Origin: Acanthornis magna
Lineage: Eukaryota > Chordata > Aves > Passeriformes > Acanthizidae
NCBI GenBank assembly: GCA_036785705.1
Contig: JAWUZG010000004.1
Span: forward strand, 9,210,501 to 9,274,500
Length of the DNA stretch: 64,000 bases
Direction: 5' to 3'
The translations under genes were made by a program, and so were the position numbers. Below, one piece after another: positions 14,645-26,974 of the stretch. Below the pieces are notes generated by a model. It did not search any database. It was not told the origin of the DNA and was given only the letters and a program-made list of their open reading frames with translations. Position 1 is the first letter of the stretch. Each line of letters opens with the position of its first letter.

Positions 14645-14686
14645 CAAGGTATCACAATGGCACTGCTATGCCATTGTGATACCTTG
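14645..14686. repeat. Perfect 18-bp inverted repeat (hairpin), 6-base loop
   Basis: The left arm at 14645-14662 and the right arm at 14669-14686 are exact reverse complements, separated by the loop CTGCTA. The flanks do not extend the pairing, so it is shorter than a normal pre-miRNA hairpin. No target-site duplication or transposon end is obvious. It could be a replication template-switch scar, a tiny fold-back element or a cruciform-forming site. Confidence 0.9.
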
Positions 14687-14924
14687 CACTCAGCGAAGTG
14701 ACACTCCTAAAAATTTATATGCACAAATACTGTATCCAGTCCACATTAGTAAACTGCTTGATAAAAAACCAATAGAAATATTTAAGGATTTCTGAATAAT
14801 ATTTCAGAGATAATGTTTTAGATATTTAGCACCTAAGATATAGTCAATAAATAACACTGTTCATGTTTGTATGGAGTAACCATCAACAAATAAGCAAGAA
14901 AAGGGTGTTATCTGCTAAAGATAC

Positions 14925-15135
14925 AGGAGAGAAAGAAGGGAGGGAGGAGGGAAGGAGGGAAGGAGAGAAAGAAGGAAGGAGTAGGGGAATGTGGGTGGGG
15001 AAGCAAAAATAAAAATGGAAAAATAAAAAAGGAAAAATATCAAAATGAAAATTAAAAGGGAAAACTAATATGGGCAAGGAGAAGAGAAGGAAAAGAAGGA
15101 AAAGAGGAAGAGCAAAAAGAATGCAAAAAAAGAAC
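14925..15135 (+). repeat. Purine-rich low-complexity tract
   Basis: The plus strand is almost all A and G, with GGAGGGA, GGAAGGA and GGAAAA words, broken by a few T and C bases. The overlapping minus-strand frame reads as P/S/F/L low complexity and is not a gene. Confidence 0.8.
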
Positions 15136-18100
15136 AGTAGTACTGCCAGACTTGGTATTTCTAAGAACCAAAAGGGAAATGAGACATAAACGTCTAATAA
15201 AGATATTATAATAATTTAGCTTGAATTAATTTGAATTTAGAAAATTTTGAAATTCTTTCTTTACAAAATCCATCCAATTATTTTAAGGCATGGTTAACTA
15301 CTATTGTCTAGTATCTTCTAGTAGTCAATACAAATACCATAAACCAACATTTAATAAAGCTGATGGCACCAGAATCTGACTCAAAGACTTTTATGTACAG
15401 AAAACTCTCTCTACAATAGTTTTTCCAGACTGAGTATTCATTATTGCATTTGTTGTGTTTGAACATATTTTAATGCAATATTTGATTTCTAATGCTTTAT
15501 TAGTGATAAGTAAAGCAAACAAGTGAAACATGACACAGCTCAGAAAAGGAAATGCTTCTTAACAGCAAACACTAAACTACAGTTGCAGATAATGAACTTT
15601 CCAGTTTGGTGTTTAACTTTGGTTGGTTGGTTGCGGTTCTTTGTGATTTTTTTTTTTTAAATTAAGGATTGTTTCTCTAGCAATTTGCTAAAATTAAAAT
15701 AAAAATAAATAAACAGAATTAAAAAGTAGAAATATAAAATAAGGGTGGTCTGCTTTTTTTCATTCAGGGTTGTTTTTCAACGAGGTTTTATTCCATTTTT
15801 ATTTAAGTGTATTTACATGGGAAACGGAATTTTCAGAGGTATTTAAGCAGCTGTCCTGGAAACTTTCAGTGTGTAGATACTTTGAAAATCACAGAGGTAA
15901 ATTTCAACTGTAGATTGTATATACTTAACACTAAATAGCTACACTCATGTTTGCATAGGAAATACTAGAAGAGAATCCAGGATTCTTGCATAACAAATTC
16001 TTGTCAGTGGAGTCTGTACAACAATCCTCACCTAAAATTAAACAGCACAGTTGGCCAGAAATAAGCATCGATGCCCTTTTGGACATCCTAGGTTATAAGA
16101 GGCATCTACCCAGGGCTGTGGGATGTGGTGCAGTGCCTTTGGGCCACCTATGTTGTACTGGAGTGGTGGCAGGCCTTCAGGCAGAGCAGGCAATACAGCA
16201 CATCTCCCATGGCAGTAGACACCTAAGGATTAACAAGTAAGTACACCGCAATGTTTGTTCTGCACTCACCTATATTTAGGTTGCTGCAAGCTGAAACGGT
16301 GCATCTGCTACACGCTCACATCCGTTGCTTATTAATAAACATCTCATCCTTAATGAGAGGATCCAAGTCATTCAAGACATTCACAGAGAGCTGACAGCTT
16401 TAGGACACCAGGTCATGTCAGGGTGGCAGCTGGCAGCCCTGAGTAATGCTCAAGGTCATGCAGGGTAGGAACTCTAATGGGTGTACATAGTCAGGAGTGA
16501 GGAGCAAAAAGAAGTCTGGTTACCTGTTTTCATCTTCAGATAAACACAACCTTTGGAGACGACCCTCTAAAAATTTGGACTTAAGACATGTATCAGCATA
16601 TGCAAAAAGTGAAGCAGTCAAGCCCAGTGCTGCAGAACATACAGTTTAGGAGTTTAGCTCCAGAAGCTGAATTTTCAGTTAAGTTTCAGGTTCCTTTAAG
16701 AGACAGAAGTCAAGAGAACTTCTGGATCATGCAACCTCAGCCGGTGCGGAGTCCTAAAAGTATGTCCAAGTTCCCAAGGTGTCAGTAATGATCAGTGGTA
16801 GAGGCAGAGCCTTGAAGATGCTTCCAGTTTATGAAGGCTCAGGAGCATCAATATCCAGTCTCTAATGTCTCCCATCTCTGCCTCCTTTCTCTCTGTGTCA
16901 CTCTGTTTTCTGTCTCCACCCCCAATATCCTTGTGGTGTCCATCTAGGCTAGCTATTATGATATCCATAATATTTACATCTGCAGCTAAATGGAGTATGT
17001 CAATATACTTATTACTAAGCTGCCTTTTTTTTTTTTTTTTTAACATTACTAATCTAATACCACTTATGATATGCAGGCTAATATTACTGGGTTTTTCTCA
17101 AGAAATATAGTCTAACCTAATAAATGTGATCCAGTAAAAACAAATGTAAGAAAAAAGAAAGACAAGAGAGCTCCATCCCAACATGAGAAAAAAAAAAATC
17201 TGGTAATTTGCTTCTTAATAGAAGTACAGAATATCATAATATAATGAAGGTTTACAGCCAGACTGTCACAGGTATGTTTCTGTCAGCACTTTTATAAATG
17301 AAATATCTCATCAGTCTGCAATTCAATTTCTGAAATACAATCCATATTCAGATTTTGAACTTGAAAAGGGTGTTACAGAGCTTTAACAATCATGGAATGG
17401 CTCTATTAAAAATCCAAACCAGCAATTAAATTACAAATTATATGAAAATATAATTTCAAAGTTGATGTTACTTTTATTATCCCTGTATTTATATGTATAC
17501 CTACAACAGATTTATTAAATCCACAAAACTCACAAGGTGGGGGGTGGGGAAAGAAGTTAAAACTGAAATCGCAGACTCTGATCCCAGTTATATATTTTAA
17601 TAATTTTCATTTAAATCACTTCTAGTGTCAGTACCATCAATTGATATAAATATTTTATCAAATACTTATTATGACTAGTTTTAGAGAGCATTTACTAATA
17701 TCTGCTAGACAATTTTAATCACTCAGTTATCTGTAATAATTCTACTCATAATACAATCTGCATTATTCTAGTTTCTTCTTTTTTTGAACAAGCTTTTTTT
17801 TATTCATAAATCAACTAGAAACATAGTTCAATATGGAAGAGGAAAAAATAAAAATTACAGATAGCTCTGAAGAAATCAATACATTTGCTCAATGTCATGG
17901 GCATTTGATGCAAAAACAGAGGTAATATCTTATTTTTTTGCAAGGTATAAAATGTTTATTCTCATAGACCTAGAAACAAAATATCTGTATATAATAGGAA
18001 GAAAAAAAGTGTCAAATCTAAAATTAGTTTCAACAGAATAGAAAAAACCCCAAACAAACCAAAACAATAGATTTACAATTTACATCTGTGTGGAATTCTG

Positions 18101-19170
18101 TTGCTTTGGGGAAAAGCAAATATTATATTTACTTATTCCCCACAGACTCAGTATTAAAGTAAATGAGCACAGCAGTACTAAATAAAGTGAAAAACAGGTA
18201 TCCTGAATAAAAAAGTTTTAAATAAAAATCAGATAAGAATTAAGGACTGTCTAAGCTCAAAAGGGTACCCAAAACTTGAGTCATGCTGTCAAATTCCATA
18301 GCTTTTTTGGCATTCCTCTGCACATGCCAAATCTGTACAAAATTATGTCTAGAATACCTACCCACCTACCTTCCCAGAAGCACCATTCATACTTAGACTA
18401 CTGACAGCACACCTTGTTTCTCAGAGATGCAATCCCTATTTGGAAAGCAATTTTGGAAAAAGCAGGAACCAAATGGCAACCCTTTCTCATTGCATTTGCC
18501 CTTTTTGTTTTGTCCAGACATTCATATTTCTGCCTACAGGTTCAATGAAATTGCATGGAAAGCCTGAATTTAGAATCATAGTTGAACTGGAAATGCAGAA
18601 TTTTGCCCAAGGATATCAGTAACATATTTTAAAAGTGGCAAAACACATTAAAACTGCGAGGACCTCAGAATCAGGAAAAAAGAAAAAAGGAAACAGTTAA
18701 AACTGTTACATGGTGGGTGGAATTTGGCTGAATAGATAGGGTTTTTGACACAACAGAGAACAATAAAATTGTATCCATTTCATTTTACATGTGGTGGAGC
18801 AGGAATTTCCTACAGGGTGTCACATATCCAACAAAATGCAATATGGTCAGCAGTTTGTCATTTTTAATAGCTCAGCAACTTACCAGACCTTGGCAGTTTT
18901 GCTGACCTTATTTTGTGTTTTCCAGCATGAAATCTGACAACTCTTATTCACATTTTCTTATTTTCATTCCTCTCTCATTTTTTCTATATTAATTTAATTT
19001 TTAAGAAAATACTACTCTATCTTTCCAAAGAGTGGAAAATATAACAGCATATGGTTAAAAATGTGGCTATAAAAGGAGATTTGTGGCTTATTGCAGGCAT
19101 TTTTCATTTTTTCTGCCTGAATAGGCCATCTTCACCTGGGTCAAGAAAAGCTAAATACATATGCAATAAT
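15136..19170. other. Unique sequence with a less AT-rich block at 16.04-16.48 kb
   Basis: Mostly AT-rich unique DNA. From about 16040 to 16480 the base composition shifts towards G and C, with an 84-codon plus frame ending at a GTAAGT word (16232-16237). I half-recognise this block as a dispersed bird repeat or LTR piece but cannot name it. A run of 17 T lies at 17025-17041. The rest shows nothing supportable. Confidence 0.45.
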
Positions 19171-19960
19171 AGAGTCACAGAATCACAGAATGATGATGAA
19201 GGCTAGAAGTTATTGTTGGCTATCTAGCAAGCTCAGCTAGAGGAGATTGTTCAGGGCCTTTTCCAGTTAGGTTTCTAATGTGTCCAAGAATGGGGACTCC
19301 AGAACCATTAGGAGCAACCAGTTCCTGTGTTTGAATACTCTTACGGGAAAAGGGAGAAGGAAGGAGGAAGGAGAAAGAAGGAAGAAGGAAGCTCTCTGTT
19401 TCAACAGCATTCCTGCATGCCAAGAGAGCATCTCAATTTTTCTGCCTGGTAGCCTGCACCCAAATTTATTTCTTTTATGCTTCCATTTTACGTTTAAGCT
19501 TAGTACTTGTTCATCCATCCAGACATCCTGCTGTCTTTGTTTCACTTGCTTCTCATCAGGATGGATGGTTCTTGACCCATGAATATCAACTAGCTTTCTT
19601 GTACCTCTCATTTTTTCAGTACCATATTCCTTGGAATTCTTCCAAATAGATATATGAATAGACCAAATTCTGGTCTTATGACATTCAGGACTGAGATCCT
19701 GCTCCCTCTTCTCAAGATTGTAAACACACTCTCATGGTAGCTACAGATAAGGCTGCTTCCAGCCTTCTCAATGTTGTTAGTAAATATGAAGTCCAGAATA
19801 CCTCCCCCCGCTGGCTCCTTGGCCTGTGTCAAACAGTTGTCATCAGTATCCTGTTGGTTTGTCCCTCCAGCAGATATCCCTCTCATCATCCAAAGAAGGC
19901 CTCATCTGCCTGTTCTTCATTGTCAGGTCACCTATAGCACACACCCAACAAGCTCTCAGC
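19171..19960 (-). mobile_element. CR1 LINE, antisense, internally deleted
   Basis: The plus strand opens with AATCACAGAATGATG-type sequence, the reverse complement of the CR1 3' tail, and follows the CR1 3' UTR to about 19350. After a purine-rich patch (about 19347-19392) the minus strand jumps to the endonuclease-to-RT linker. Readable CR1 landmarks are DICWRD, LTQxxEP, GGILDFIFTN, an FGLF/RIPRN block and a WMDEQ block. The RT domain expected between linker and 3' UTR is missing, so this is an internally deleted or rearranged copy. Frameshifts break the reading frame. It may extend to about 20060. A dead non-LTR retrotransposon. Confidence 0.85.
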
Positions 19961-20330
19961 TCCTGTCCCTAGGCAGAGTTCCATGCAGTCCAGCCATTCC
20001 CTTACATACAGCACAATTCCCCACTCTTTGCCTTCCACAATGGGAAGAGGACTTTGATGTTGTGGTTTAAAGTATCACTGAACAACTTGTTCTGCTCATC
20101 TATGCACAGTTATTGAAGTTCTTACAAGTTCTTACAAGAACAATAAAATGAAAACCAAAATTTGATCCAAATGAGTTACACTTGGCTAGGACTTCATCAC
20201 TGAATCCATTAAACTATGTTTTAACATGTTTAGTTCCAGATACAAACACCCACACCAATTAAAACCTATATAAGACAATCTGGATGGCATTGCTTTCTGA
20301 AATGTCTAAGACAGAAGATATTTAGAATAT

Positions 20331-20662
20331 AGAATTACAGAATCATAGAATGGTTTTTGTTTGAGTGAACCTTTAAAGATCATCTAGTTCCATGCCTCCT
20401 GCCATGGGCAGGAGTATCCTTCCATCCTTCACTAAACCAGGGTGCCCAAAGCCCTGTCCAACCTGGCCTTGAACACTTCCAAGAATGGAGACCCCATAAG
20501 TCCTCTGGGCAACCTGTTCCAATGTTTCACTGCCCTCCTCATAAAGATTTTTTTCCTTATATCTAGTTTAAATCTACCCTCTTTCCATGTAAAACCATTG
20601 CACCTCATCTGATCACTGCGAGTCCTTGTAAAAAGTCTCTCCAACTTCCAGGAAAGGCCACA
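20331..20662 (-). mobile_element. CR1 LINE 3' end, antisense
   Basis: The sequence starts with the reverse-complemented CR1 tail (ATCATAGAATGG) and follows the CR1 3' UTR for about 330 bases. The minus strand carries the familiar CR1-associated peptide pattern GRFKLDIRKK, HWNRLPRG and FKARLD, common in bird sequences. It is 5'-truncated, as is normal for LINE insertions. The RT piece at 21.2-21.8 kb in the same orientation could belong to the same insertion if the intervening 530 bases replaced its middle. Confidence 0.92.
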
Positions 20663-21199
20663 AGATTTAATCAATAAAAGGAAGCCAGAGCTACATTAGT
20701 TTATTAGTTTATAAGTAGAATCTTAATGAAACCAAAGCTTATCTCAAAAAAGCAAAAGTGGTTGTAATATTGCATGATCTTGAATCCAGATAAGTCGCTG
20801 CTGCCAGAAAATCTGAAATCACTTAAACAAATGAGGTGTAGGCTGGCCATGGTCATAAATGACAGCAAGAAGAGGAAAATACGTAAAGGTTGAAACATAT
20901 TTGCTGAAGTAGACATTCATAGCTTTTATACTGGAAAAAAAAATTAAGAAAATAAGAAAGCTAGACATTTGAAGTGATCATCTAGAGTTAACAACACAGT
21001 TTGTTATGGTGTCCAGAAAAAAAGCTCCATATACCTAAGTTCCGACTTTACTGTTATCAGAGTAGCCCCAATAAAAAAACTTAATTTCGTCCAGCTTTCT
21101 CTCTCTCTCTACTTCCATGGTATGACACAGTGAAGTCTAAAGATTTGTCTGCTGCATCATGAAGAGAATAGTTTCAAAGAACCTCCCTATAGACACTTG
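20663..21199. other. Non-CR1 sequence between two antisense CR1 pieces
   Basis: About 530 bases without CR1 similarity that I can see. It contains a short (CT)n run near 21098-21112. An intact CR1 would have RT C-terminal sequence between these two fragments, so this is either an insertion/replacement or simply unique DNA between separate insertions. Confidence 0.5.
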
Positions 21200-21805
21200 A
21201 CCCCATCATCCAGATCATTTACAAAGATACTAAAAAGCATTGGGTCAAATATTGATCCCTGGGGGGCCCCACCTGTGACAGGCTGCCAGTTTGAACAGGA
21301 GCTATTTACCACCACCCTGTGGGTACAACCTGTCAGATAATCCCCCACCACACAGACACTTGCTTAGAAAACAGCTCATCCATTTCTCCAGGAGAAGGTT
21401 GTGGGAAAGCCTATTAAAAGCCTTGAGGAAATCCAGGTAGATAATGTTCACTGCCTACATAACATCAACCAAGCAGGCTACTTTCTCACAGAAGACAATC
21501 TGGTTTGCCAAGCACAATTTTACCTCGGTGAATCCGTACACACCTTAACCAATCATGTGCTTCATCTGCCTTGTGATAACCCCTGGGAGGTTTTGTACCA
21601 CAGCCTTCCAAAGGATTGAAGTAAGAGTCACTGGCATTATAATTTCCTGGATCCTTCTTTAAGCCCTTCTTGTGGAGGTAACATTAGTCTTCTTTTAATT
21701 TTCTGGGATATCTCCATGACTTCTCAAAGATTATGGAGAGTGGCCTCACAAGGACATCAGCCAGCTCTCTTAACACCCTTCGGTGGACACTGTGAGATAT
21801 TCCCT
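21200..21805 (-). mobile_element. CR1 LINE RT fragment, antisense
   Basis: The plus strand matches the reverse complement of the CR1 reverse-transcriptase region, with landmarks such as CATCCAGATCATTTACAAAG, CCCTGGGGGGCCCCACC, TTTCTCCAGGAGAAGG, AAATCCAGGTAGATAATG and ACCAATCATGTGCTTCATC. The frame is broken. No 3' tail is attached directly, so it is a truncated internal fragment. A plus-strand frame of 72 codons inside it is a shadow and not a gene. Confidence 0.85.
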
Positions 21806-24419
21806 GTTTCATCAGAGAAGTTCTACTTTTGGACTAACACACCTCTAGAGATAGCAAAACGAGCTTCAAGAAGGTGATTGCTTTATGCCACACATCTCAA
21901 CATGACTCCTACATAAAATGTACCACATGATACCACTATAAAAAACTTGTATGTTAACTCAAAAGAGAAAAGTCTGTGAATGGTCAGAAAGATCTTGTGA
22001 TTAATATTCCATACTGCACAATCATTCCCTGGAGCCTTTTCTTCTTCATGTTTTTGGGGTTTTGTTTTTTGTGGTCGTTTGGGACTTCTTTTCTCGGCAG
22101 GTTTTTTTCACAATACTGAAGAATACAAAACATAACAATGTAAAGCCTTATAAACAATGAGAACAGTGTGACAAATTGGGGTTAATAACTATGTCAGTTT
22201 GAGAATAGTATTCTGGCTTTCTGAATATCCTTGTATATTTCAGTGTCTATTTTGAATGCAATTTCAGAGTCGCTAAATTTGTTCAGCATTCATTTTGAAA
22301 GTGGAAATAGAATTCATACATGAAATCTGAAGTACCTGAAGTTAGAGGTCTAAATTTCATGTACCCACCCTAATCTCTCATTGTAGTCAATAAACAGAAA
22401 TGAACATATGCAGTTTCTGAGCTAAGGTAAGTATAAATGAACATATACATTTTCTGTGTCATTCTAAAATTTGTGTCTAAATTTCTGGGATAATTTAATT
22501 TTCCAGGGAATATATTTAGCTGCTCAAATATGTTCATCTACTGTCATATAAAATTTTATGAGCATCCAAGGCATCCATGACAGACACACAAGCTGCAGGA
22601 GTGCTTCACCTCCTTTACATTTACAGAGGTAAACCAGACACACAGGCTGTAGGAAAGCCTCACCTTCTTGAGAAGCAGTTAGAGGTCAGATATAATAATC
22701 AATGACAGCTAAATTAAGAAAAGTTCAAGCACTCAATATAGGGGCAAAATGACCAGAATGGAAAATCATCGTATACAAAGTAGATGTAACACCTAGGAAT
22801 CAGAACAAAGAAGAAAGTTTGGGACATTTAGCAGCATGGGGATTTTGATAGGCAAACAGCTATTGAGAAAAGACAACTGAATCAGGTGACAGAAACTGGA
22901 AACTTACAAAAATTTTCTGCCCAGTCACAGACCATATAGGCAGAAGAATCCTAACTTTCTTTACCTATTTTTGAAACAACATCCTGTCTAGGGAACATTT
23001 CTAAATGGAAATGGAACATGTAAATAATAATCAGTTTCAGTACGGTACATGAATGAAAAATGTGCATACTTCCGTGGCTAACTGGATTTACTAAAGTTAC
23101 TGGAGAAAACCAGATTTTTTCTTGTTAAAGAAGCATTTTTCTGGCATGGTTTTTTTTTAATCTTGGATGAAGTTGTAGCAGAATTTAGTGATACTCAAAA
23201 CTTGAAATTTTCACATTATTCACATAGCCATAATGCTACGGCTAAATGTATCTGAGATCTGTAGAAATGTTGAGTACGGTTTTAAGGATGTGAAATTTTA
23301 ATTTTTTTTACCATTTTACTTCACATATGAAACAAATTTAGAATTTATAATAATTTTCTTGTGGAAAATTTTAATGAGACAATTTAATATTAATTTTACA
23401 GTGACATCATGATATTAACTCTGAATTTCTTAGTAAATTATTCTATTGAAACCAAAATTGTAATGGACTATATATTTAGACCAATTTTATTCATTACTTG
23501 CAAGAGAAAATATAGCTGAGCACTTCCTATGTTCCTTGGATTAATACCAGCACAGTTATCCCAATCCATGTATAAAGGGTTCCTCAGTTTACTCTAGATA
23601 TGCTCTTGGGATGTAGCTAGTTGGAGAGACTCAGGAAAAAAATCAAACTAGAACTGTGAATTTAAGTTGGATTACTTAAACCAGGTTAAACTCATACTGA
23701 AATAAATGTAATTTATCAAACTTTATGAAGTAACCTCAATAACCCACATTAAAAAATATCAACAAAATTATTTTGGTTAGTTTAATTTATTTACTCTGAA
23801 AGTTAATTTGAGTTATTTTTTTCCTGAAAGACCGCAAGTGTGCAAACATTAGAAGTTTAAGAAAACAAATATTTGATACTGAATAGATTAGATGTCTCAG
23901 ATATCTATGTGGGTGTCTGTAAATTTACAGAGCTACGTATCTATGTATAGATGGGAAGTATAAATATAAGTATTTGTTTACCCTTATCATTAAATATTAA
24001 ATACCAGGTGGCAAACTACTTAACTGAATAAATTTTATTTGATTGTATTAAATGCAAATCACTTCAAGGAACAGGTACACAGTTTAAACAATGACTAGTT
24101 AGCAATTTACTGACATGAACATTTATTTGCATTGTTTCTAAAACACCACAAGAGAATTATAGCACATTCTGCTGAACTATGTAGCATTTCATTTTATTTT
24201 GTGTCACTCTGTAGATGTAAAGACATTGCTTCAGGGTGCACTATAACACTGACAACTTTTTGCATAGCAAGTAAGGTTGAATAGTTCAGTAGACAGGAAT
24301 AGCATTGACTCTGTGTATTAGTAAATCAAGAGGTAAGTCCTGCAACTTTATTAAAACAAAATCTCTACATTTTCAGGATCTTTGATTTTTATATCTTTCC
24401 TTCCACTCTTAACATATGA
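21806..24419. other. AT-rich unique sequence
   Basis: No gene or named repeat apart from a small tandem duplication at 22581-22670. A T/G-rich stretch near 22050-22090 looks like the reverse complement of the A/C-rich tracts elsewhere in the window. Confidence 0.5.
22581..22670 (+). repeat. Imperfect tandem duplication, 54-bp period, two copies
   Basis: Units beginning CAGACACACAAGCTGCAGGA and CAGACACACAGGCTGTAGGA start at 22581 and 22635. Over the first 35 bases they differ at about six positions, so the duplication is not recent. Confidence 0.75.
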
Positions 24420-24923
24420 GATGCGGCCAGTTTTGGCCCCACAATTCAAGAAAGGCACAGACAAATTAGAGAGACTTCAGGGGAAGGCCACAAAATAATC
24501 AAATTAGTGTACAACTTGCCTTATGATGAAAGACTGAAGGAGTTAAGTATCTTCTCCCCAGAGAAGAAAAGGCTCAGGTAGCCAGCAGTATTCCAGTACT
24601 CAGAGGGCAGCTACAAAGAAGATGGAAGCACTCTCTTCACAGTAAGTCATGCAAAGACAAGGAGCAATGACTAAAAGCTGCTCCTGGAGATGTTTTATCG
24701 CAAATTAAGAAAGAATTTTTTATTTTTTTTTTCGCTATGGAGAATCAATCACTGGAAGAACCTTCTCAGAAACATGGGAGAATGTCTTTCACTGGAGCTT
24801 TTCAAAGTACAACTGAATGGTGTGCTATGTAATCTCATCAAGAATCTCTTTCCCACCAAAGGTTAAATCAGATGATTTTTTGAGGTCCTTTCTAACCTAT
24901 GCTGTTCTGTGATTCGATAATTC
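24420..24923 (+). mobile_element. CR1 LINE 3' portion, sense
   Basis: Sense-strand CR1 from the end of the RT region through the 3' UTR. Landmarks include ACAAATTAGAGAGACTTCAG, CTCCCCAGAGAAGAAAAGGCTC and the tail GCTGTTCTGTGATTCGATAATTC. It is strongly diverged from a typical avian CR1 and 5'-truncated. It has no coding capacity left. Confidence 0.85.
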
Positions 24924-25794
24924 ATTATGATTTCAAAATTATTCCCATATTCTACACAGGAAACAAATCTTGCATAATTAACTATACTGGTATGTTTCTT
25001 AAAATGGGTACCATGGGGGCCAGGATTATTGTGAATCTGTTTATACCAATCTTACATATTGTCCATCTTTGTTTCCTGTTCCTTAATGAATTTCCAACAA
25101 ATAGAGTAGGAACAATTAGCTTACTTTGACTAGCTAACACTAAATATGTTTGTTTTGAAACTATATAAGTGAAACTGATGCCATTGCCATTACATACATT
25201 TGTGCTTTTCCCGTAGATATGCTAAAAAGAAAATTGCCCTGCACCAGTGATGCATGGCTTCTGAAAGAATGTCTCAAATCAAAATGAGCATTTTCCTATT
25301 TAATTATATTTATCTTCCATGTCAAATTTAATAAATTCACTACATTGTTTTTAAATGATGCCACTGGAGTATTTAGAAGTCATTACCATTTTTTATTTCT
25401 CTGTAAGTAGTGTTTTAAAGCAAATGTTGCTTGGGGGTTGAAATCTATTTTAATTGCATATAATTAAATATATTGGAATTTTATTTATATTTAAAAGTCT
25501 TTACAATGTGTTTGAGATCCAGCTTCTCTCAAGTTAAATAGCTTACCCATTTTAGATCCACTTTTTTCATTCCAGGCTTCATTTTACTAGAGGTTTTTCA
25601 GTTAGTTTGTTAGATGGAAACTCTTATCTCATCTGTTTCACCTAAGAAAAACACAGACCATGCATCTTAACTTAAACATCTTATTCTGGCTCCAGTAATT
25701 AGTCATTAGTAATACAGGAAGTTTAACACAATTTTTATGACTGAATACTCATGACCCAGGAGAGATTTTTCAAATAAATTTCATCATAATTTAA
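24924..25794. other. AT-rich unique sequence
   Basis: No gene or repeat is recognised. A 76-codon plus frame starting at 24899 overlaps the CR1 tail and continues into unique sequence with chance-like composition. Confidence 0.5.
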
Positions 25795-25892
25795 GAAAAA
25801 AAAAGCACACCCCCCCAAAAAACAAACCCCCAAAAACAAACAAACAAAAAAACACCAAAAAACACAACAACAAAAACAACAACAAAAAAAAT
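25795..25892 (+). repeat. A/C-rich simple tract
   Basis: Nearly all A and C on the plus strand, with CCCCCC, CAAACAAACAAA and ACAACAACAA words. It is one of several such tracts in the window. Confidence 0.85.
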
Positions 25893-25950
25893 CAATCCAC
25901 AGTACTGCTGATATTTGTCTGAAAATTACAGATTTTGGCCAGCTTCAGTA

Positions 25951-26013
25951 CATATATATATACATTTTTAAATATATACGTGGATATATGGATATCCATA
26001 TATATGGATATAT
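25951..26013. repeat. AT-rich tract with a 20-bp palindrome
   Basis: ATAT/GGATAT words surround a perfect 20-base palindrome centred on the GATATC at about 25990-25995. Likely low-complexity sequence. Confidence 0.7.
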
Positions 26014-26227
26014 CACACAGTACATACAGATATGGCAAAAGCACAGTCTGACTCCTACTTCAAGGGCAGGTGCCAGAAGAGTTGTACTGCTACATTTATA
26101 TGAAGCAAAAGACATGCAGAAAGATTACAAAGATACAATATCTCCCAGAATACTGGAGACAACTCTGCGGAGATTCAGCCCACTAACATATCTGGTCAAG
26201 AAACGGCAGATAGAGAAAATAAACAAC

Positions 26228-26262
26228 TAAAAAAAAAAAAATTTTAAAAAATTTTAAAAAGA
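26228..26262 (+). repeat. Poly-A followed by (ATTTTAAAAA)2
   Basis: An A run of about 13, then two ATTTTAAAAA-like units. Simple low-complexity sequence. Confidence 0.7.
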
Positions 26263-26974
26263 CAAATATGTATACTCAACATGGATGACTAAAGATTTTA
26301 GAAGAAATAACATTTAATTCAATTATACTGACATATTTTTCTAATAATGGTTGTGATGCCTTGACATATATTACCCATCTTCTGTGTACTAGCTTAGAGA
26401 GATGTGGCTTTTCCGTAGTTCCTGTGTCATATTTCCCAGACTTATATGAATGGCTAGGATACTCCAGCAGTTATGTAGAGGGTATTGTGAAGGTCATTGT
26501 GTAATACTGAAAAGTAACTCAGTTAGGTAGGTATATTGGCTGTATTTGACTGAAGTCCACAATCTAAACACCTCAGTTAAGCACAGAGGTTGGGCATCTT
26601 GCTTTAGTGCAATGATTGAAGACTCCTAATACCAGATCTTGGAAAATCAATGACAACATCTTATCAGTTGGAGCTACTGTCTTAGATGACTATCATTCTT
26701 CACTGGCTAAGCAGAGAAATGGTAGAAGTTAGGCACCTGTGACTTCTTGGGAGACAGTCTGTCTAGCCTTTCTCTAAAGACAGGCACCTGATGAAGTACA
26801 GCTGGTTTCTTTTCTTTAAAATGCATTGATGATCATGATATCAAATGAACTTTTGTTATATAGTGGTTGGAGCTTTTGTTCTATAGTGGTTGGAGCACTT
26901 TCACAAACTACCCTGGCACTCATCTCACCAATATGAGGTGAGGCTTTCAGCCGGAATCTCACCTCCATAACCCA
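26263..26974. other. Unique sequence with a 24-bp tandem duplication
   Basis: No gene. A unit TATAGTGGTTGGAGC is repeated with a 24-base spacing near 26860-26900. TTAGGCACCTG/CAGGCACCTG words near 26730 and 26780 resemble those near 4.6-4.8 kb and may mark an old dispersed repeat. Confidence 0.4.

Noticed and set aside
14645..14686. Hairpin as a microRNA gene
   Set aside because: The stem is only 18 bp and the flanks do not pair; pre-miRNAs normally need a longer stem. Kept as a hairpin, not as RNA gene.
20432..20674. 80-codon minus ORF resembling database proteins
   Set aside because: It is the CR1-associated peptide that often appears in bird gene predictions; it belongs to the CR1 3' end.
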